Source of the DNA: JAAELZ01 sp047639475
Lineage (GTDB): Bacteria > Pseudomonadota > Gammaproteobacteria > Arenicellales > Poriferihabitantaceae
Length of the DNA: 64,000 nt
Assembly: GCA_047639475.1 (NCBI GenBank)
Contig: JBLIOD010000004.1
Location: forward strand, 1 to 64,000
Reading direction: 5' to 3'
The notes under the pieces are model-generated. The model was not told where the DNA came from, searched no databases, and saw nothing but the letters and a program-made list of their open reading frames with translations. Of this stretch, positions 26,955 through 36,451 are shown in pieces. The stretch's first letter is position 1, and each line of letters opens with the position of its first letter. The translations under genes and the position numbers were made by a program.

Positions 26955-28214
26955 ATGCAACCAAGAGACGTCAATATCTGGCTTGACTATATACAAACAC
27001 TGCACTCAAGAACCATCGAGATGGGGCTGCAACGGGTGACTGAGGTTTGGCAAAAGTGTGAGTTGTCCATAAACTGTCCAGTTATCACTGTGGCAGGCAC
27101 CAATGGTAAAGGCTCTAGTGTTGGTATGTTAGAAGCCATTTATCGCAAGGAGGGCTATAAAACAGGGTCTTATACCTCTCCACATTTAGTGCATTATAAC
27201 GAACGCATCACCATTGCAGGTGAACCCATTGGGGATGCGGAACTGATAGCGGGTTTTGAATCTATAGAATCAGTGCGTAGAGAGATACCACTGACTTATT
27301 TTGAATTTGGCACTGTGTTAGCTTTGTATTGCCTGCAGCAAGCTAACGTGGATATTATGATATTGGAAGTGGGCTTAGGTGGACGCTTAGATGCCACCAA
27401 TATTATTGCGAATGATGTAGCACTCATTACCTCCATCAGTGTGGATCATGTTAGTTGGCTGGGCAATGATAGAGAAGTTATTGGCGCGGAAAAAGCCGGC
27501 ATCATTAAGCCCAATGGCATAGCAGTTTTTTCTGGTATGGACAGACCCGTTTCTATCGATAACACAGCGACTGCCCAGGGTGCGAAGTTGTTTGCTGCCG
27601 GCCGTGACTTCAACATACGTATAGATGACGGCTCTTTTGATTGGGAATTTGAAGATCATAGTTTAATTAATGTAGAAACAAACTTGATCGGTGACCATCA
27701 GATGGCTAATGCGTCGGGTGTTTTGACGGCAATTCATTTATTAAACGAAGTATTGCCGGTGACGGAAAGTAATATTCGTTTAGGGTTAAATTCGGTAACG
27801 ATTTGCGCGAGACAGCAATGGATTGAGGGAGAGCCATGTTTGTTGCTTGATGTTTCTCATAATGAGGATTCAATTGAGCAACTAGTTGAAACCCTTCAGG
27901 AGAAATTGATGCTTGGAGATGGCAAGATACACGCGGTGTTTGGCGCTTTAGAAGATAAAAATATCAGTCAAGCAATAAATCAATTGCTCCCGATTGTAGA
28001 TAAATGGTACCTCGCTTCTATAGCCGGAGATCGCGGTCAATCAGCTGAAGCATTATTGCAAAATTTGAACCAAACATTATCACTAGAGGCCGAACTGCAC
28101 GATGCGCCTGTTGCCGCTTTCAGGTCTGCAAAGAAAGCGGCATTATCAATAGATATTGTTCTAATCTTTGGGTCGTTTCATATTGTCGGTGATATACTCG
28201 CCGACCTTTCTTAA
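26955..28214 (+). CDS. folC: Bifunctional dihydrofolate/folylpolyglutamate synthase
   Basis: A 419-residue Mur-ligase-family enzyme that adds glutamate to dihydropteroate and extends the polyglutamate tail of folates. The P-loop TVAGTNGKGSSVGML (about 46-60), then YTSPHLVHYNERI, the EVGLGGRLDATN stretch and SISVDHVSWLGN are diagnostic. The C-terminal domain carries LDVSHNEDSIEQL. It supplies polyglutamylated folates used by PurH, ThyA and FolA, which are also encoded in this window. Confidence 0.95.
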   Translation: MQPRDVNIWLDYIQTLHSRTIEMGLQRVTEVWQKCELSINCPVITVAGTNGKGSSVGMLEAIYRKEGYKTGSYTSPHLVHYNERITIAGEPIGDAELIAGFESIESVRREIPLTYFEFGTVLALYCLQQANVDIMILEVGLGGRLDATNIIANDVALITSISVDHVSWLGNDREVIGAEKAGIIKPNGIAVFSGMDRPVSIDNTATAQGAKLFAAGRDFNIRIDDGSFDWEFEDHSLINVETNLIGDHQMANASGVLTAIHLLNEVLPVTESNIRLGLNSVTICARQQWIEGEPCLLLDVSHNEDSIEQLVETLQEKLMLGDGKIHAVFGALEDKNISQAINQLLPIVDKWYLASIAGDRGQSAEALLQNLNQTLSLEAELHDAPVAAFRSAKKAALSIDIVLIFGSFHIVGDILADLS

Positions 28215-28236
28215 ATCGCTAACTTCGCAACGTATT

Positions 28237-28887
28237 TTGGATTCAACCGTTCCTGATCCACAGCTCAAAAACAGAATATTCGGCGCTATACTGCTGGTTA
28301 TTCTTGCTGTACTGCTGATTCCTATATTTCTAGGTGAACCACGCAGCAATATCGAGATTCCCCAAAAGGAGAACAAAAAGCTTTTCCAATCTAAAATCCA
28401 GCCATTGCCGGGTTCTGAAGGCGGCGTAGATCCAAGTACGATCCTAGGTAGTCAGGAATTAGATGTGCCGAAGACAGAAAACACTGAATCAACCGGCTTG
28501 GTCTTGAAGCAACTAGACACCAGTTCTGCGTCAGAAACGCCAGACGAGCAACAAAGTGAGGACGTGACCACGACTGAATTGACTACAGAAAAGCCGGCAA
28601 AAGAATCCACTCAAGAAGTGGCTGAACCGACTGAACCGATCATTGAAGAAGGGTGGGCACTGCAAGCAGGCATTTTTTCTAAAAAAGCCAACGCTGAGTC
28701 AATCATGAAAATATTATCACGTCACGGTTTCACACCCAATTCAAGTCAAACACAAGTCAGTTTTGGTGAAGCAACCCGCGTTTGGATGGGGCCGTTGGAA
28801 AGTAAACAAAAAGCCCAAGAGCTTTCTTCTAAGTTAGAATCGATCATCGGTAGTGGTGGCTATATCGCCCCGTACCCGTTTAAATAG
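28237..28887 (+). CDS. dedD: SPOR-domain protein, DedD-like
   Basis: About 216 residues from TTG 28237, which gives DSTVPDPQLKNRIFGAILLVILAVLLIPIFL, the same layout as E. coli DedD (short cytoplasmic lead, one membrane helix at about 10-33). Upstream TTG/GTG codons would overlap folC by up to 47 bases. A Pro/Thr/Glu-rich linker (about 45-140) leads to a C-terminal SPOR domain (WALQAGIFSKKANAESI...TRVWMGPL), which binds denuded peptidoglycan glycan strands at the division septum. The position between folC and cvpA matches dedD. The start codon is uncertain. Confidence 0.82.
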   Translation: MDSTVPDPQLKNRIFGAILLVILAVLLIPIFLGEPRSNIEIPQKENKKLFQSKIQPLPGSEGGVDPSTILGSQELDVPKTENTESTGLVLKQLDTSSASETPDEQQSEDVTTTELTTEKPAKESTQEVAEPTEPIIEEGWALQAGIFSKKANAESIMKILSRHGFTPNSSQTQVSFGEATRVWMGPLESKQKAQELSSKLESIIGSGGYIAPYPFK

Positions 28888-28936
28888 ATTAAACTCCTTA
28901 ACAATCAATTATGAGTAACTCACTAAGGTACATATC

Positions 28937-29515
28937 ATGAGCTTTGCATGGTTAGACGTTGTAGTGATAGCGTTTGTCGCTATCTCGGTGCTAGTAGGCA
29001 TTTTTCGGGGCCTGGTTAAAGAGGTGCTATCATTAACTTCATGGGTGTTAGCTGCTTTTATCGCCTATCAAAATGGTGAGATAGCTGCGAGTTATTTAGA
29101 GTTGTATATCAAAGAATCGATGCTTGCATTAGCAATAGCTTATGTTGCCGTGTTCCTGATTGCATTAATTGGACTGTCAGTAGTGAGTTACTTAATCAGT
29201 CGTTTGTTCAACGCCACGGGCATGAGCGCAATCGATCGATCATTGGGCAGCATGTTCGGTGCTGTGCGGGCTGCGGCAATCATGGGTATTCTGATTTTGA
29301 TCGGCCACTTTTTGAATTTAAATGATCAATCATGGTGGACGGATTCACAGTTGCTAGACTATTTTATCCCCGTTGCCGATTGGATAACCTCGTATTTGCC
29401 TGAATCAATTGTTGATAAAATCCAACACACTTCAACGCCAAGCGCAGCAGAGGCGGCTGCTGTGATAGAGAGTACTATTTCAACCGACGCAGCCGCGACG
29501 ATGACTACTCAATAA
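28937..29515 (+). CDS. cvpA: CvpA family membrane protein
   Basis: A 192-residue inner-membrane protein with four hydrophobic segments. The N-terminal FAWLDVVVIAFVAISVLVGIFRGLVKEVLSL and the later MSAIDRSLGSMFGAVRAAAIMG are typical of CvpA, named for a role in colicin V production and later linked to envelope integrity. The C-terminal tail is Ala/Thr-rich and not conserved. It directly precedes purF (31 bases), as in E. coli. Confidence 0.92.
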   Translation: MSFAWLDVVVIAFVAISVLVGIFRGLVKEVLSLTSWVLAAFIAYQNGEIAASYLELYIKESMLALAIAYVAVFLIALIGLSVVSYLISRLFNATGMSAIDRSLGSMFGAVRAAAIMGILILIGHFLNLNDQSWWTDSQLLDYFIPVADWITSYLPESIVDKIQHTSTPSAAEAAAVIESTISTDAAATMTTQ

Positions 29516-29546
29516 AACTTAATCAGTAGCTCAACTACTCAAACTT

Positions 29547-31079
29547 ATGTGCGGCATCATTGGTCTGCTAGATTCTTCTCCTGTTAATCAAGCGATCTAT
29601 GATGGCTTAACAGTTTTACAGCACCGTGGTCAGGATGCGGCGGGCATTATCACCTACGACGGGGATAAAGTTTACCTAAGGAAAGATAATGGCTTGGTGC
29701 GCGACGTATTTCATACTCGCCATATGCACCAGCTCAAGGGCAATGTTGGCATCGGTCATGCGCGTTATCCTACTGCAGGTGGTGATTCTAGAGCTGAAGC
29801 ACAGCCTTTTTATGTGAACTCGCCGTTTGGTATTGCACTGGGTCATAATGGCAATTTAACCAATGCGGATGCTTTACGCGAAGAGTTGTTTCGTCAAGAT
29901 TTGCGACACTTAAATACCGCCTCAGATTCTGAAATACTGCTTAATATATTCGCTCATGAATTGCGCAAAACCCTAGACGATAGCAGTTTAACAGCCAGCG
30001 TGGATAATATTTTCACTGCTGTTTCAGGCGTGTTTGAGCGTTGTAAAGGAGGCTATGCCATTATTGCAATGGTGATCGGTAATGGTCTATTGGCTTTTAG
30101 AGACCCAAATGGCATTCGCCCTTTAAGTTATGGGACCCGTAAAAATAAAGAAGGTCTGGCTCATTTATTTTCATCAGAAAGTATCGCTTTTGATGTCTTG
30201 GGTTTTGATTTGGTCGATGACGTGCAAGCTGGGGAGGCAATCTATATAGAGATGGATGGCACAGTACACCGAAAAATTTGTGCGAAAAAGCCGAAGCTTA
30301 CACCCTGTATTTTCGAGCACGTTTATTTAGCCCGTCCAGATTCAATAATTGATGGTATCGAGGTATACCAAACCCGTATGCGTATGGGCGAGGCCTTGGC
30401 AGACAAGTTAATGCGAGTATGGCCAGAGCAAGATATTGATGTCGTTATTCCTGTGCCTGATACATCCCGGCCCGCCGCTCACCAATTGGCTACCAAACTG
30501 GGATTGCCATACAGAGAAGGGTTCATCAAGAATCGTTACATCGGCCGGACTTTTATTATGCCAGGCCAACAAGAGCGTAAGAAGTCAGTACGCCAAAAAC
30601 TCAATGCCATGCGCACCGAGTTTGAAGGCAAGAACGTGTTACTGGTGGATGATTCAATTGTACGTGGCACAACATCCAGCAAAATCATAGAGTTGGCAAG
30701 AGAGGCCGGTGCAAAGAAAGTGTACTTCGCTTCTGCCGCGCCGCCTGTTCGTTATCCCAATGTGTACGGTATTGATATGCCGTCTTGCCACGAATTAGTG
30801 GCCAATGGGCGCAGTATTCCTGAGATAGGCGATGCGATAGGGGCCGACTGGATCTTATACCAAGATTTAGATGACTTGATAGAAGCGGTGAAATTCGGCC
30901 AGGATAAGGTGACAGAATTTGACTCTTCGTGCTTTAATGGCATTTACCCCACAGGAGACATTACGCAAGAATACTTAGATTCAATCGAGGCTCAGCGTAA
31001 TGACCAAGCCAAGCATAATCGTGTTGAGAGTGATTTAGATCCTTCTGAATTAGCGGTTATTCAAACCGCGGTTGCTTAG
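29547..31079 (+). CDS. purF: Amidophosphoribosyltransferase
   Basis: A 510-residue enzyme that makes phosphoribosylamine from PRPP and glutamine, the first step of purine synthesis. The N-terminal nucleophile is C2 in MCGIIGLLD (Ntn-type glutamine amidotransferase domain), with HNGNLTN further on. The C-terminal phosphoribosyltransferase domain has the PRPP loop LLVDDSIVRGTTSSKI and PSCHELVANG. Length matches E. coli PurF (505). Confidence 0.97.
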   Translation: MCGIIGLLDSSPVNQAIYDGLTVLQHRGQDAAGIITYDGDKVYLRKDNGLVRDVFHTRHMHQLKGNVGIGHARYPTAGGDSRAEAQPFYVNSPFGIALGHNGNLTNADALREELFRQDLRHLNTASDSEILLNIFAHELRKTLDDSSLTASVDNIFTAVSGVFERCKGGYAIIAMVIGNGLLAFRDPNGIRPLSYGTRKNKEGLAHLFSSESIAFDVLGFDLVDDVQAGEAIYIEMDGTVHRKICAKKPKLTPCIFEHVYLARPDSIIDGIEVYQTRMRMGEALADKLMRVWPEQDIDVVIPVPDTSRPAAHQLATKLGLPYREGFIKNRYIGRTFIMPGQQERKKSVRQKLNAMRTEFEGKNVLLVDDSIVRGTTSSKIIELAREAGAKKVYFASAAPPVRYPNVYGIDMPSCHELVANGRSIPEIGDAIGADWILYQDLDDLIEAVKFGQDKVTEFDSSCFNGIYPTGDITQEYLDSIEAQRNDQAKHNRVESDLDPSELAVIQTAVA

Positions 31080-31113
31080 GCAAGCTAGGTCGCGTAGTTC
31101 GCACCAGATAGGT

Positions 31114-31140
31114 GGTAGTGCTATCCGCTTGAACACTACC
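31114..31140. terminator. Hairpin between the convergent purF and lpxH genes
   Basis: GGTAGTG (31114-31120) can pair with CACTACC (31134-31140) across a 13-base loop. It lies between two convergent genes, where a shared terminator is expected, but no clear T tract follows on either strand. Confidence 0.35.
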
Positions 31141-31857
31141 CTAGACGTTATATTCTAAGTTGAGTTCGCCATCTGAATAGGTCAAAGCGCTTTTGTGATC
31201 GTACCAATCACCCAGTACATAGCGCTTTACCTCTTTGCCGTTAACCATATGTGAATGCACATTGGGCCGATGAGTATGGCCGTGGATGAGTAAATCAGCA
31301 TCAAATTTGGCTATCGCCTGCTCAACTTCACTTTGGTTGACGTCCATTACCTCCATCGTTTTGCCTTGTTTAGCGGCTTCGCTTTGCTCTCGAATGTCTT
31401 TAGCGAAAGCCAGACGGTGCTCTATGCTTTGACTTAAAATGTTGCCTTGCCACTGAGAAGACAATAGGGTTTTGCGCAATGCCACGTGCTCAAGGTCATC
31501 AGTACAAAATACATCGCCATGCGAGAGCAGGGCGCGTTGTCCATCAAGGTCTATAAGGGTTAGATCTTCAATTAGCTTAATGCCAGTGCGCTCGCAGAAA
31601 CCCTCTCCTACTAGAAAATCTCGATTTCCTGCCATAAAAGTAACAATCGTGCCGTTATCGACTGCTGTTTTTACGACGTCCTCTACAGTTTGAAAGCCTA
31701 ACTCGCGCGCGCCGTCGTCGCCGATCCAATAATCGAAGAAGTCACCCAATATATAGAGCTCGTCCATTACCGTTTGCTGCATGAACTTGGTAAATAGGGC
31801 AATTGAGGCAGGTCTATCTGCTGATAAGTGTAAATCAGAGATGAAAGCGATGGTCAT
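31141..31857 (-). CDS. lpxH: UDP-2,3-diacylglucosamine diphosphatase
   Basis: A 238-residue metallophosphoesterase that cleaves UDP-2,3-diacylglucosamine to lipid X in lipid A synthesis at the inner membrane. All calcineurin-type metal motifs are present: D8-x-H10 in ISDLHLS, GDFFDYWIGDD, GNRD, SHGD and GHTHRP. Length fits LpxH (240 in E. coli) rather than LpxG or LpxI. It is divergent from cysS over a 249-base gap. Confidence 0.95.
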   Translation of the reverse strand: MTIAFISDLHLSADRPASIALFTKFMQQTVMDELYILGDFFDYWIGDDGARELGFQTVEDVVKTAVDNGTIVTFMAGNRDFLVGEGFCERTGIKLIEDLTLIDLDGQRALLSHGDVFCTDDLEHVALRKTLLSSQWQGNILSQSIEHRLAFAKDIREQSEAAKQGKTMEVMDVNQSEVEQAIAKFDADLLIHGHTHRPNVHSHMVNGKEVKRYVLGDWYDHKSALTYSDGELNLEYNV

Positions 31858-31961
31858 AATGGTTCCGTTGATAGCGATTAGGTATACTCCGCGTCTTTAT
31901 TAAACCTAGAAAACTCAATTTAACGCAAAAAAGATGTGCAGCTAATTGATATGAATAAGAT

Positions 31962-32010
31962 AGTTAGAAAATGTGAGGTCACCTTTTTGGTGATGAGCAC
32001 TTTTCTAACT
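31962..32010 (+). other. Long hairpin in the cysS leader region
   Basis: AGTTAGAAAA (31962-31971) is perfectly complementary to TTTTCTAACT (32001-32010). Inside, TCACC pairs with GGTGA around a T5 loop, with a small internal loop between the two helices. It lies about 100 bases upstream of cysS. A three-codon open frame (ATG TGC AGC TAA) sits just upstream at 31934-31945. Confidence 0.5.
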
Positions 32011-32029
32011 ACTTAAGCAGATTAAGTAG
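32009..32029 (+). other. Second hairpin in the cysS leader, overlapping the first
   Basis: CTACTTAA (32009-32016) and TTAAGTAG (32022-32029) form a perfect 8-bp stem with a five-base loop. Its first two bases are the last two of the longer upstream hairpin, so the two stems compete only at the junction. No T tract follows directly, so a simple intrinsic terminator is unlikely. Confidence 0.5.
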
Positions 32030-32106
32030 TTCCGCAGACTTTTGTGTTTCAATTGTTTTTTCTAGGTTAAAGCCCGCGATTCGGATTTTAACCCAAGCCA
32101 CAGCAA

Positions 32107-33555
32107 ATGCTACATATATACAATACGCTTAACCGCAAAAAAGAACTATTTACCCCTATTCAAGCTAATAAAGTGGGCATGTACGTCTGCGGCATGACAG
32201 TCTACGACTACTGCCATCTAGGCCATGCCAGGGTATTAGTGGTGTTTGATATGGTCACTCGTTACTTGCGCGAAGCGGGTTATGACGTGAATTATGTGCG
32301 AAACATTACCGACATAGATGACAAGATTATCGCCCGCGCTAATGAAAATGGCGAAGAGTTTACTGGCTTAACCGAACGCTTCATCGATGCAATGCATGAA
32401 GATGAGCGCATTTTAAACGTACTAGAACCTGATCAAGAGCCGCGCGCGACGGGCCATATAGATGGCATTATTAAAATCACTCAAATCTTGATCGAAAAAG
32501 GCTACGCCTATCAAGGTGCTAACGGAGACGTATATTACCGAGTAAGGCAATTTGAAGGCTACGGCAAGCTATCGGGCAAGAACGTAGAAGAGCTGCGTGT
32601 AGGTGCTAGAGTGGAGGCAGACAGCGATAAAGAAGACCCGCTAGATTTTGTGCTTTGGAAAAGCGCCAAGCCAAATGAGCCATTTTGGCCTTCTCCCTGG
32701 GGAGATGGACGCCCAGGCTGGCATATTGAATGTTCAGCTATGTCTACCAGTTGCTTGAGTGACTCCTTTGACATTCATGCTGGCGGAATGGATTTACAAT
32801 TTCCGCATCACGAAAATGAGATTGCACAAACTGAAGGCGCTACAGGTTGCCAGTTTGCCAATGTGTGGATGCATAACGGTTATGTGCAAACAGACAAAGA
32901 GAAAATGTCTAAGTCTTTGGGTAACTTTTTCACCATTCGTGAAATATTAGACCAAGACAACAACCGCGAGCGTATGGGTGAAGTGATTCGCTTCATGGTG
33001 TTGGCCAGTCATTACCGTAGTCCTTTGAATTATTCTGACGATACCCTGGCTAACGCACGTGCCGGATTAGAGCGCCTTTATAAAGTGAAACACCGCGCGG
33101 CTGGCATCGCAAAGCAAGATGCCTGTACCAGTCGTGATTTTCGTGCCCGCTTCTACGAGGCCATGGATGATGACTTTAATACGCCAGAAGCGGTGTCAGT
33201 ATTGTTCGATTTGGCTCGGGAGATAAACAAAGGCTTAGACGATAAGTCAGAAGAGGGCGCCCAGAACGCCTTGATGGGCGCTTTGATCAGCGAGTTTGAT
33301 CACCTGTGTTCTGTGCTGGGCATTGTTACTTTGGACGCTGAAGCATTTTTAGGTTTAGGCGGCGGTAATGAAAGCGGCGCCGTAGCCGGTGATTTAACCG
33401 CAGCAGAAATTACCGATCTATTGACTGCAAGACAACAAGCCAAGCAAGATAATGATTGGGCCAGCGCAGATCGAATTCGCGATCAATTATCAGCACTCAA
33501 TATTGAGATAGAAGACAAGCCTAACGCAACATCAACTTGGCGTTTAAAGACTTAG
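32107..33555 (+). CDS. cysS: Cysteinyl-tRNA synthetase
   Basis: A 482-residue class I aminoacyl-tRNA synthetase. The HIGH-like motif is CHLGH (in VYDYCHLGHARV), the zinc ligands include the cysteine of VCGMTVYD and the C/H residues of WHIECSAMS and FPHHENE, and the KMSKS loop is intact (KEKMSKSLGNFF). The C-terminal anticodon-binding region ends normally (about 460 in E. coli). The gene stands alone behind a structured leader. Confidence 0.96.
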   Translation: MLHIYNTLNRKKELFTPIQANKVGMYVCGMTVYDYCHLGHARVLVVFDMVTRYLREAGYDVNYVRNITDIDDKIIARANENGEEFTGLTERFIDAMHEDERILNVLEPDQEPRATGHIDGIIKITQILIEKGYAYQGANGDVYYRVRQFEGYGKLSGKNVEELRVGARVEADSDKEDPLDFVLWKSAKPNEPFWPSPWGDGRPGWHIECSAMSTSCLSDSFDIHAGGMDLQFPHHENEIAQTEGATGCQFANVWMHNGYVQTDKEKMSKSLGNFFTIREILDQDNNRERMGEVIRFMVLASHYRSPLNYSDDTLANARAGLERLYKVKHRAAGIAKQDACTSRDFRARFYEAMDDDFNTPEAVSVLFDLAREINKGLDDKSEEGAQNALMGALISEFDHLCSVLGIVTLDAEAFLGLGGGNESGAVAGDLTAAEITDLLTARQQAKQDNDWASADRIRDQLSALNIEIEDKPNATSTWRLKT

Positions 33556-33608
33556 CGCTCGCGGCTTATGCCTAGTAGCGTCAAGCTCAAATAAGTGTTT
33601 GATTGCGG

Positions 33609-33637
33609 TTGTTTCTTGTGAATTGAATCGTTACAAT
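33609..33637 (+). promoter_or_regulatory. rpsO: Candidate sigma-70 promoter of rpsO-pnp
   Basis: TTGTTT (33609-33614) and TACAAT (33632-33637) are separated by 17 bases. Transcription would begin near 33644, leaving a leader of about 120 bases before rpsO, the right size for autogenous control by S15. Confidence 0.5.
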
Positions 33638-33721
33638 ACGCGCCCCTTTTAAGGGTGGCCGCAATAAGGCGATCACACCCTCTTAACTGGTGCCCACAAT
33701 AGGGGGGCGTCTGGTAATTGG

Positions 33722-33737
33722 GTCGAACAATTTCGAC
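33722..33737 (+). other. Hairpin just upstream of the rpsO start
   Basis: GTCGAA (33722-33727) pairs with TTCGAC (33732-33737) across a four-base loop, 26 bases before the rpsO ATG. In E. coli, S15 represses its own translation by trapping the ribosome on a pseudoknot in this region; whether this hairpin takes part in an equivalent structure is inference. Confidence 0.4.
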
Positions 33738-33763
33738 AACACATATTTACAGGAATCCATCTA

Positions 33764-34033
33764 ATGGCTCTTACTTTTGCCGATCGCGAAGCGATCATTA
33801 AAGACCACGCACGAAGTGAAGGCGACACCGGTTCAACTGAAGTACAAGTTGCACTGTTAACTGCTCGCATCAAAGACTTAACTGAACACTTCAAAACTCA
33901 CATTCACGACCACCATTCACGACAGGGCCTTTTGCGTCTTGTTAACCGTCGTCGCAGCTTACTTGACTATTTGAAGCGAGTAGAAGTTGAGCGATACCGC
34001 GAACTTATCGCGAAACTAGGTTTACGTAAGTAA
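33764..34033 (+). CDS. rpsO: 30S ribosomal protein S15
   Basis: An 89-residue primary 16S rRNA-binding protein of the small-subunit platform. The sequence is conserved throughout (EGDTGSTEVQVALLTARIKDLTEHFKTH and HSRQGLLRLVNRRRSLLDYLKR). The length equals that of E. coli S15. It is followed 18 bases later by pnp, the standard order. Confidence 0.98.
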   Translation: MALTFADREAIIKDHARSEGDTGSTEVQVALLTARIKDLTEHFKTHIHDHHSRQGLLRLVNRRRSLLDYLKRVEVERYRELIAKLGLRK

Positions 34034-34051
34034 GCTGCAAAGGATATTAAA

Positions 34052-36163
34052 GTGAAAGAGATAGTTAAAAAGTTTCAGTACGGTGAACATGAGTTCACGT
34101 TGAAGGGTGGCAAAATTGCCAAGCAAGCCAACGGCGCAGTGATTGCGAGCCTTGGTGATACAATGGTGATGGTTACTATTGTTGCGCGTCAAGACAGCAT
34201 TGAACGCGATTTTTTCCCATTAACAGTAGATTACGAAGAACGCTTCTACGCTGCAGGTAAAATACCTGGCGGTTTCTTTAAGCGTGAAGGACGCCCTTCA
34301 GAAAAGGCAATTTTAACTTGCCGTTTGATGGATCGCCCAATCCGCCCATTATTCCCTAAAGACTTCAAACAAGAAGTTCAGATCGTGGTGACGGTTTTAT
34401 CGGTTGATCCCCAGATTGATCCAGATATCGTTTCTTTGGTGGGTGCATCAGCAGCGATTGAAATCTCAGGGTTACCATTTAATGGCCCAATGAGTGCAGC
34501 GCGTGTTGGTTATGTGAACGGCGAATACGTACTTAACCCAAGCCAAGCAGTGCTTAAAGAAGACTCTCAGCTAGATTTAGTGGTTGCGGGTACTGAACAA
34601 GCGGTATTGATGGTTGAGTCAGAAGCACAAATGTTGTCTGAAGAGACGATGCTTGGTGCGGTTATGTATGGCCACCAGCAACTGCAAACAGCCATTACTG
34701 CTGTTAAAGAATTTGGCGCTGAGTTTGATATTACGCCAAGCACTTGGACAGCTCCTGAAAAAGACGAAACTACTTTTGAGGCGGTTAGCGCAGCAGTAGG
34801 CGTTGATTTAACAGCGGCATATCAGGTGGCTGAGAAAATGGATCGCTACGCAGCGATTGGTGAAGCAAAAACTAAAATGCTTGCAGCGTTAGTAAACGAT
34901 GACAGTGCAGACGGTTATGAAGGCAAATGTAAAGATGCGTTCAAGAAACTTGAAAAGCAAACTGTTCGTGGTCGCATCATTGCGGGTGAGCCACGTATAG
35001 ATGGGCGTGATACCAGCACAGTACGTCCTATTACTGTTGAAACGGGCATTTTGCCACGTACTCACGGTTCTGCTTTGTTTACACGTGGTGAGACGCAAGC
35101 TATTGTTGTGACTACATTAGGTACTGACCGTGACTCACAACGTATAGAAGCACTAGAAGGCGAGTACAAGGCTCCATTTATGTTGCACTATAACTTCCCT
35201 CCTTACTGTGTTGGTGAGACGGGTCGCGTAGGTTCACCTAAGCGTCGCGAAATCGGTCATGGGCGTTTAGCTTATCGCGGTATAGCAGCCGCTTTGCCTG
35301 ATATGGACGAGTACCCATACACCATCCGCGTGGTCTCAGAAATTACTGAATCAAACGGCTCTAGCTCTATGGCTTCAGTTTGCGGCACAAGCTTAGCGCT
35401 AATGGATGCCGGTGTTCAAATGAAGGCGCCTGTTGCAGGCGTGGCCATGGGTTTGATTAAAGAAGGTGAAGATTACGCAGTACTGTCTGATATCTTGGGT
35501 GATGAAGATCACTTGGGCGATATGGACTTTAAAGTGGCCGGAACTGAAGACGGTATCACTGCATTGCAGATGGATATCAAAATCGACGGCATTACTGAAG
35601 AAATCATGCAAAAAGCCTTGGCTCAAGCTAAAGACGGACGTTTGTTCATCTTGGGCGAGATGGGCAAGGTTATCTCATCAGCTCGTGAAGAAATGTCTGA
35701 TTACGCGCCGCGTATTTTGACCATGAAAATTCACACTGACAAGATTCGTGACGTTATCGGAAAAGGCGGAGCGGTTATCCGTTCTATCTCTGAAGAAACC
35801 GGCGCGACGATCGATATCGATGATGACGGTACCATCAAAATTGCTTCTAGTGATAACGAAGGTAGCCAAGCGGCTATTCGTCGTATTGAGCAGATTACCG
35901 CTGATGTTGAACCTAATATGGTTTACGAAGGCAAAGTAGTTCGTTTGATGGATTTTGGTGCATTCGTCAATATCTTACCTGGGCGCGATGGTTTAGTGCA
36001 CATCTCTCAAATCTCTCATGAACGTGTTAACACAGTAAGCGATGAGCTATCTGAAGGCGATACGGTTAAAGTGAAGGTTTTGGAAGTAGACAAGCAAGGT
36101 CGTATTCGCTTGAGCATGAAAGCCTTAATTGAATCTGATGCAGATACTGCATCTGACGCATAA
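34052..36163 (+). CDS. pnp: Polynucleotide phosphorylase
   Basis: A 703-residue 3'-to-5' exoribonuclease of the degradosome. Two RNase PH domains (N-terminal with FFKREGRPSEKAILTCRLMDRPIRP; C-terminal with FMLHYNFPPYCVGETGRVGSPKRREIGHG) are followed by a KH domain (KIRDVIGKGGAVIRSISEETGATIDI) and an S1 domain (VYEGKVVRLMDFGAFVNI...GLVHISQIS). Start is GTG 34052 behind AAAGGA. It forms an operon with rpsO. Length is close to E. coli PNPase (711). Confidence 0.97.
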   Translation: MKEIVKKFQYGEHEFTLKGGKIAKQANGAVIASLGDTMVMVTIVARQDSIERDFFPLTVDYEERFYAAGKIPGGFFKREGRPSEKAILTCRLMDRPIRPLFPKDFKQEVQIVVTVLSVDPQIDPDIVSLVGASAAIEISGLPFNGPMSAARVGYVNGEYVLNPSQAVLKEDSQLDLVVAGTEQAVLMVESEAQMLSEETMLGAVMYGHQQLQTAITAVKEFGAEFDITPSTWTAPEKDETTFEAVSAAVGVDLTAAYQVAEKMDRYAAIGEAKTKMLAALVNDDSADGYEGKCKDAFKKLEKQTVRGRIIAGEPRIDGRDTSTVRPITVETGILPRTHGSALFTRGETQAIVVTTLGTDRDSQRIEALEGEYKAPFMLHYNFPPYCVGETGRVGSPKRREIGHGRLAYRGIAAALPDMDEYPYTIRVVSEITESNGSSSMASVCGTSLALMDAGVQMKAPVAGVAMGLIKEGEDYAVLSDILGDEDHLGDMDFKVAGTEDGITALQMDIKIDGITEEIMQKALAQAKDGRLFILGEMGKVISSAREEMSDYAPRILTMKIHTDKIRDVIGKGGAVIRSISEETGATIDIDDDGTIKIASSDNEGSQAAIRRIEQITADVEPNMVYEGKVVRLMDFGAFVNILPGRDGLVHISQISHERVNTVSDELSEGDTVKVKVLEVDKQGRIRLSMKALIESDADTASDA

Positions 36164-36186
36164 CCTCTTATTCTGGAAATACTGAT

Positions 36187-36438
36187 ATGGTAACCATTAG
36201 ACTAGCACGTGGCGGTTCAAAGAAGCGTCCATTTTACTCAATCACAGTAGCCGATCAGCGCTTTGCGCCGACTAAACGTTTTATCGAGCGCATCGGGTTT
36301 TTCAATCCAAGTGCACGGGGCAACGAAGAAAAACTACGCGTGGATTTAGAGCGAGCAAACCACTGGATGACCAATGGCGCGCAACCTTCAGATCGCGTTG
36401 CGGATTTGATCAAGCAAGCTACAAAAGCGGCTGCGTAA
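36187..36438 (+). CDS. rpsP: 30S ribosomal protein S16
   Basis: An 83-residue small-subunit assembly protein beginning MVTIRLARGGSKKRPFYSITVAD, with the conserved IERIGFFNPSARG. It opens the rpsP-rimM-trmD-rplS operon. Confidence 0.98.
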   Translation: MVTIRLARGGSKKRPFYSITVADQRFAPTKRFIERIGFFNPSARGNEEKLRVDLERANHWMTNGAQPSDRVADLIKQATKAAA

Positions 36439-36451
36439 CTGCCTTATAAAG

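Noticed and set aside
28168..28236. Upstream starts for the SPOR protein
   Set aside because: They overlap folC, and the added residues have no match to the DedD N-terminus, which begins at the TTG 28237 region.
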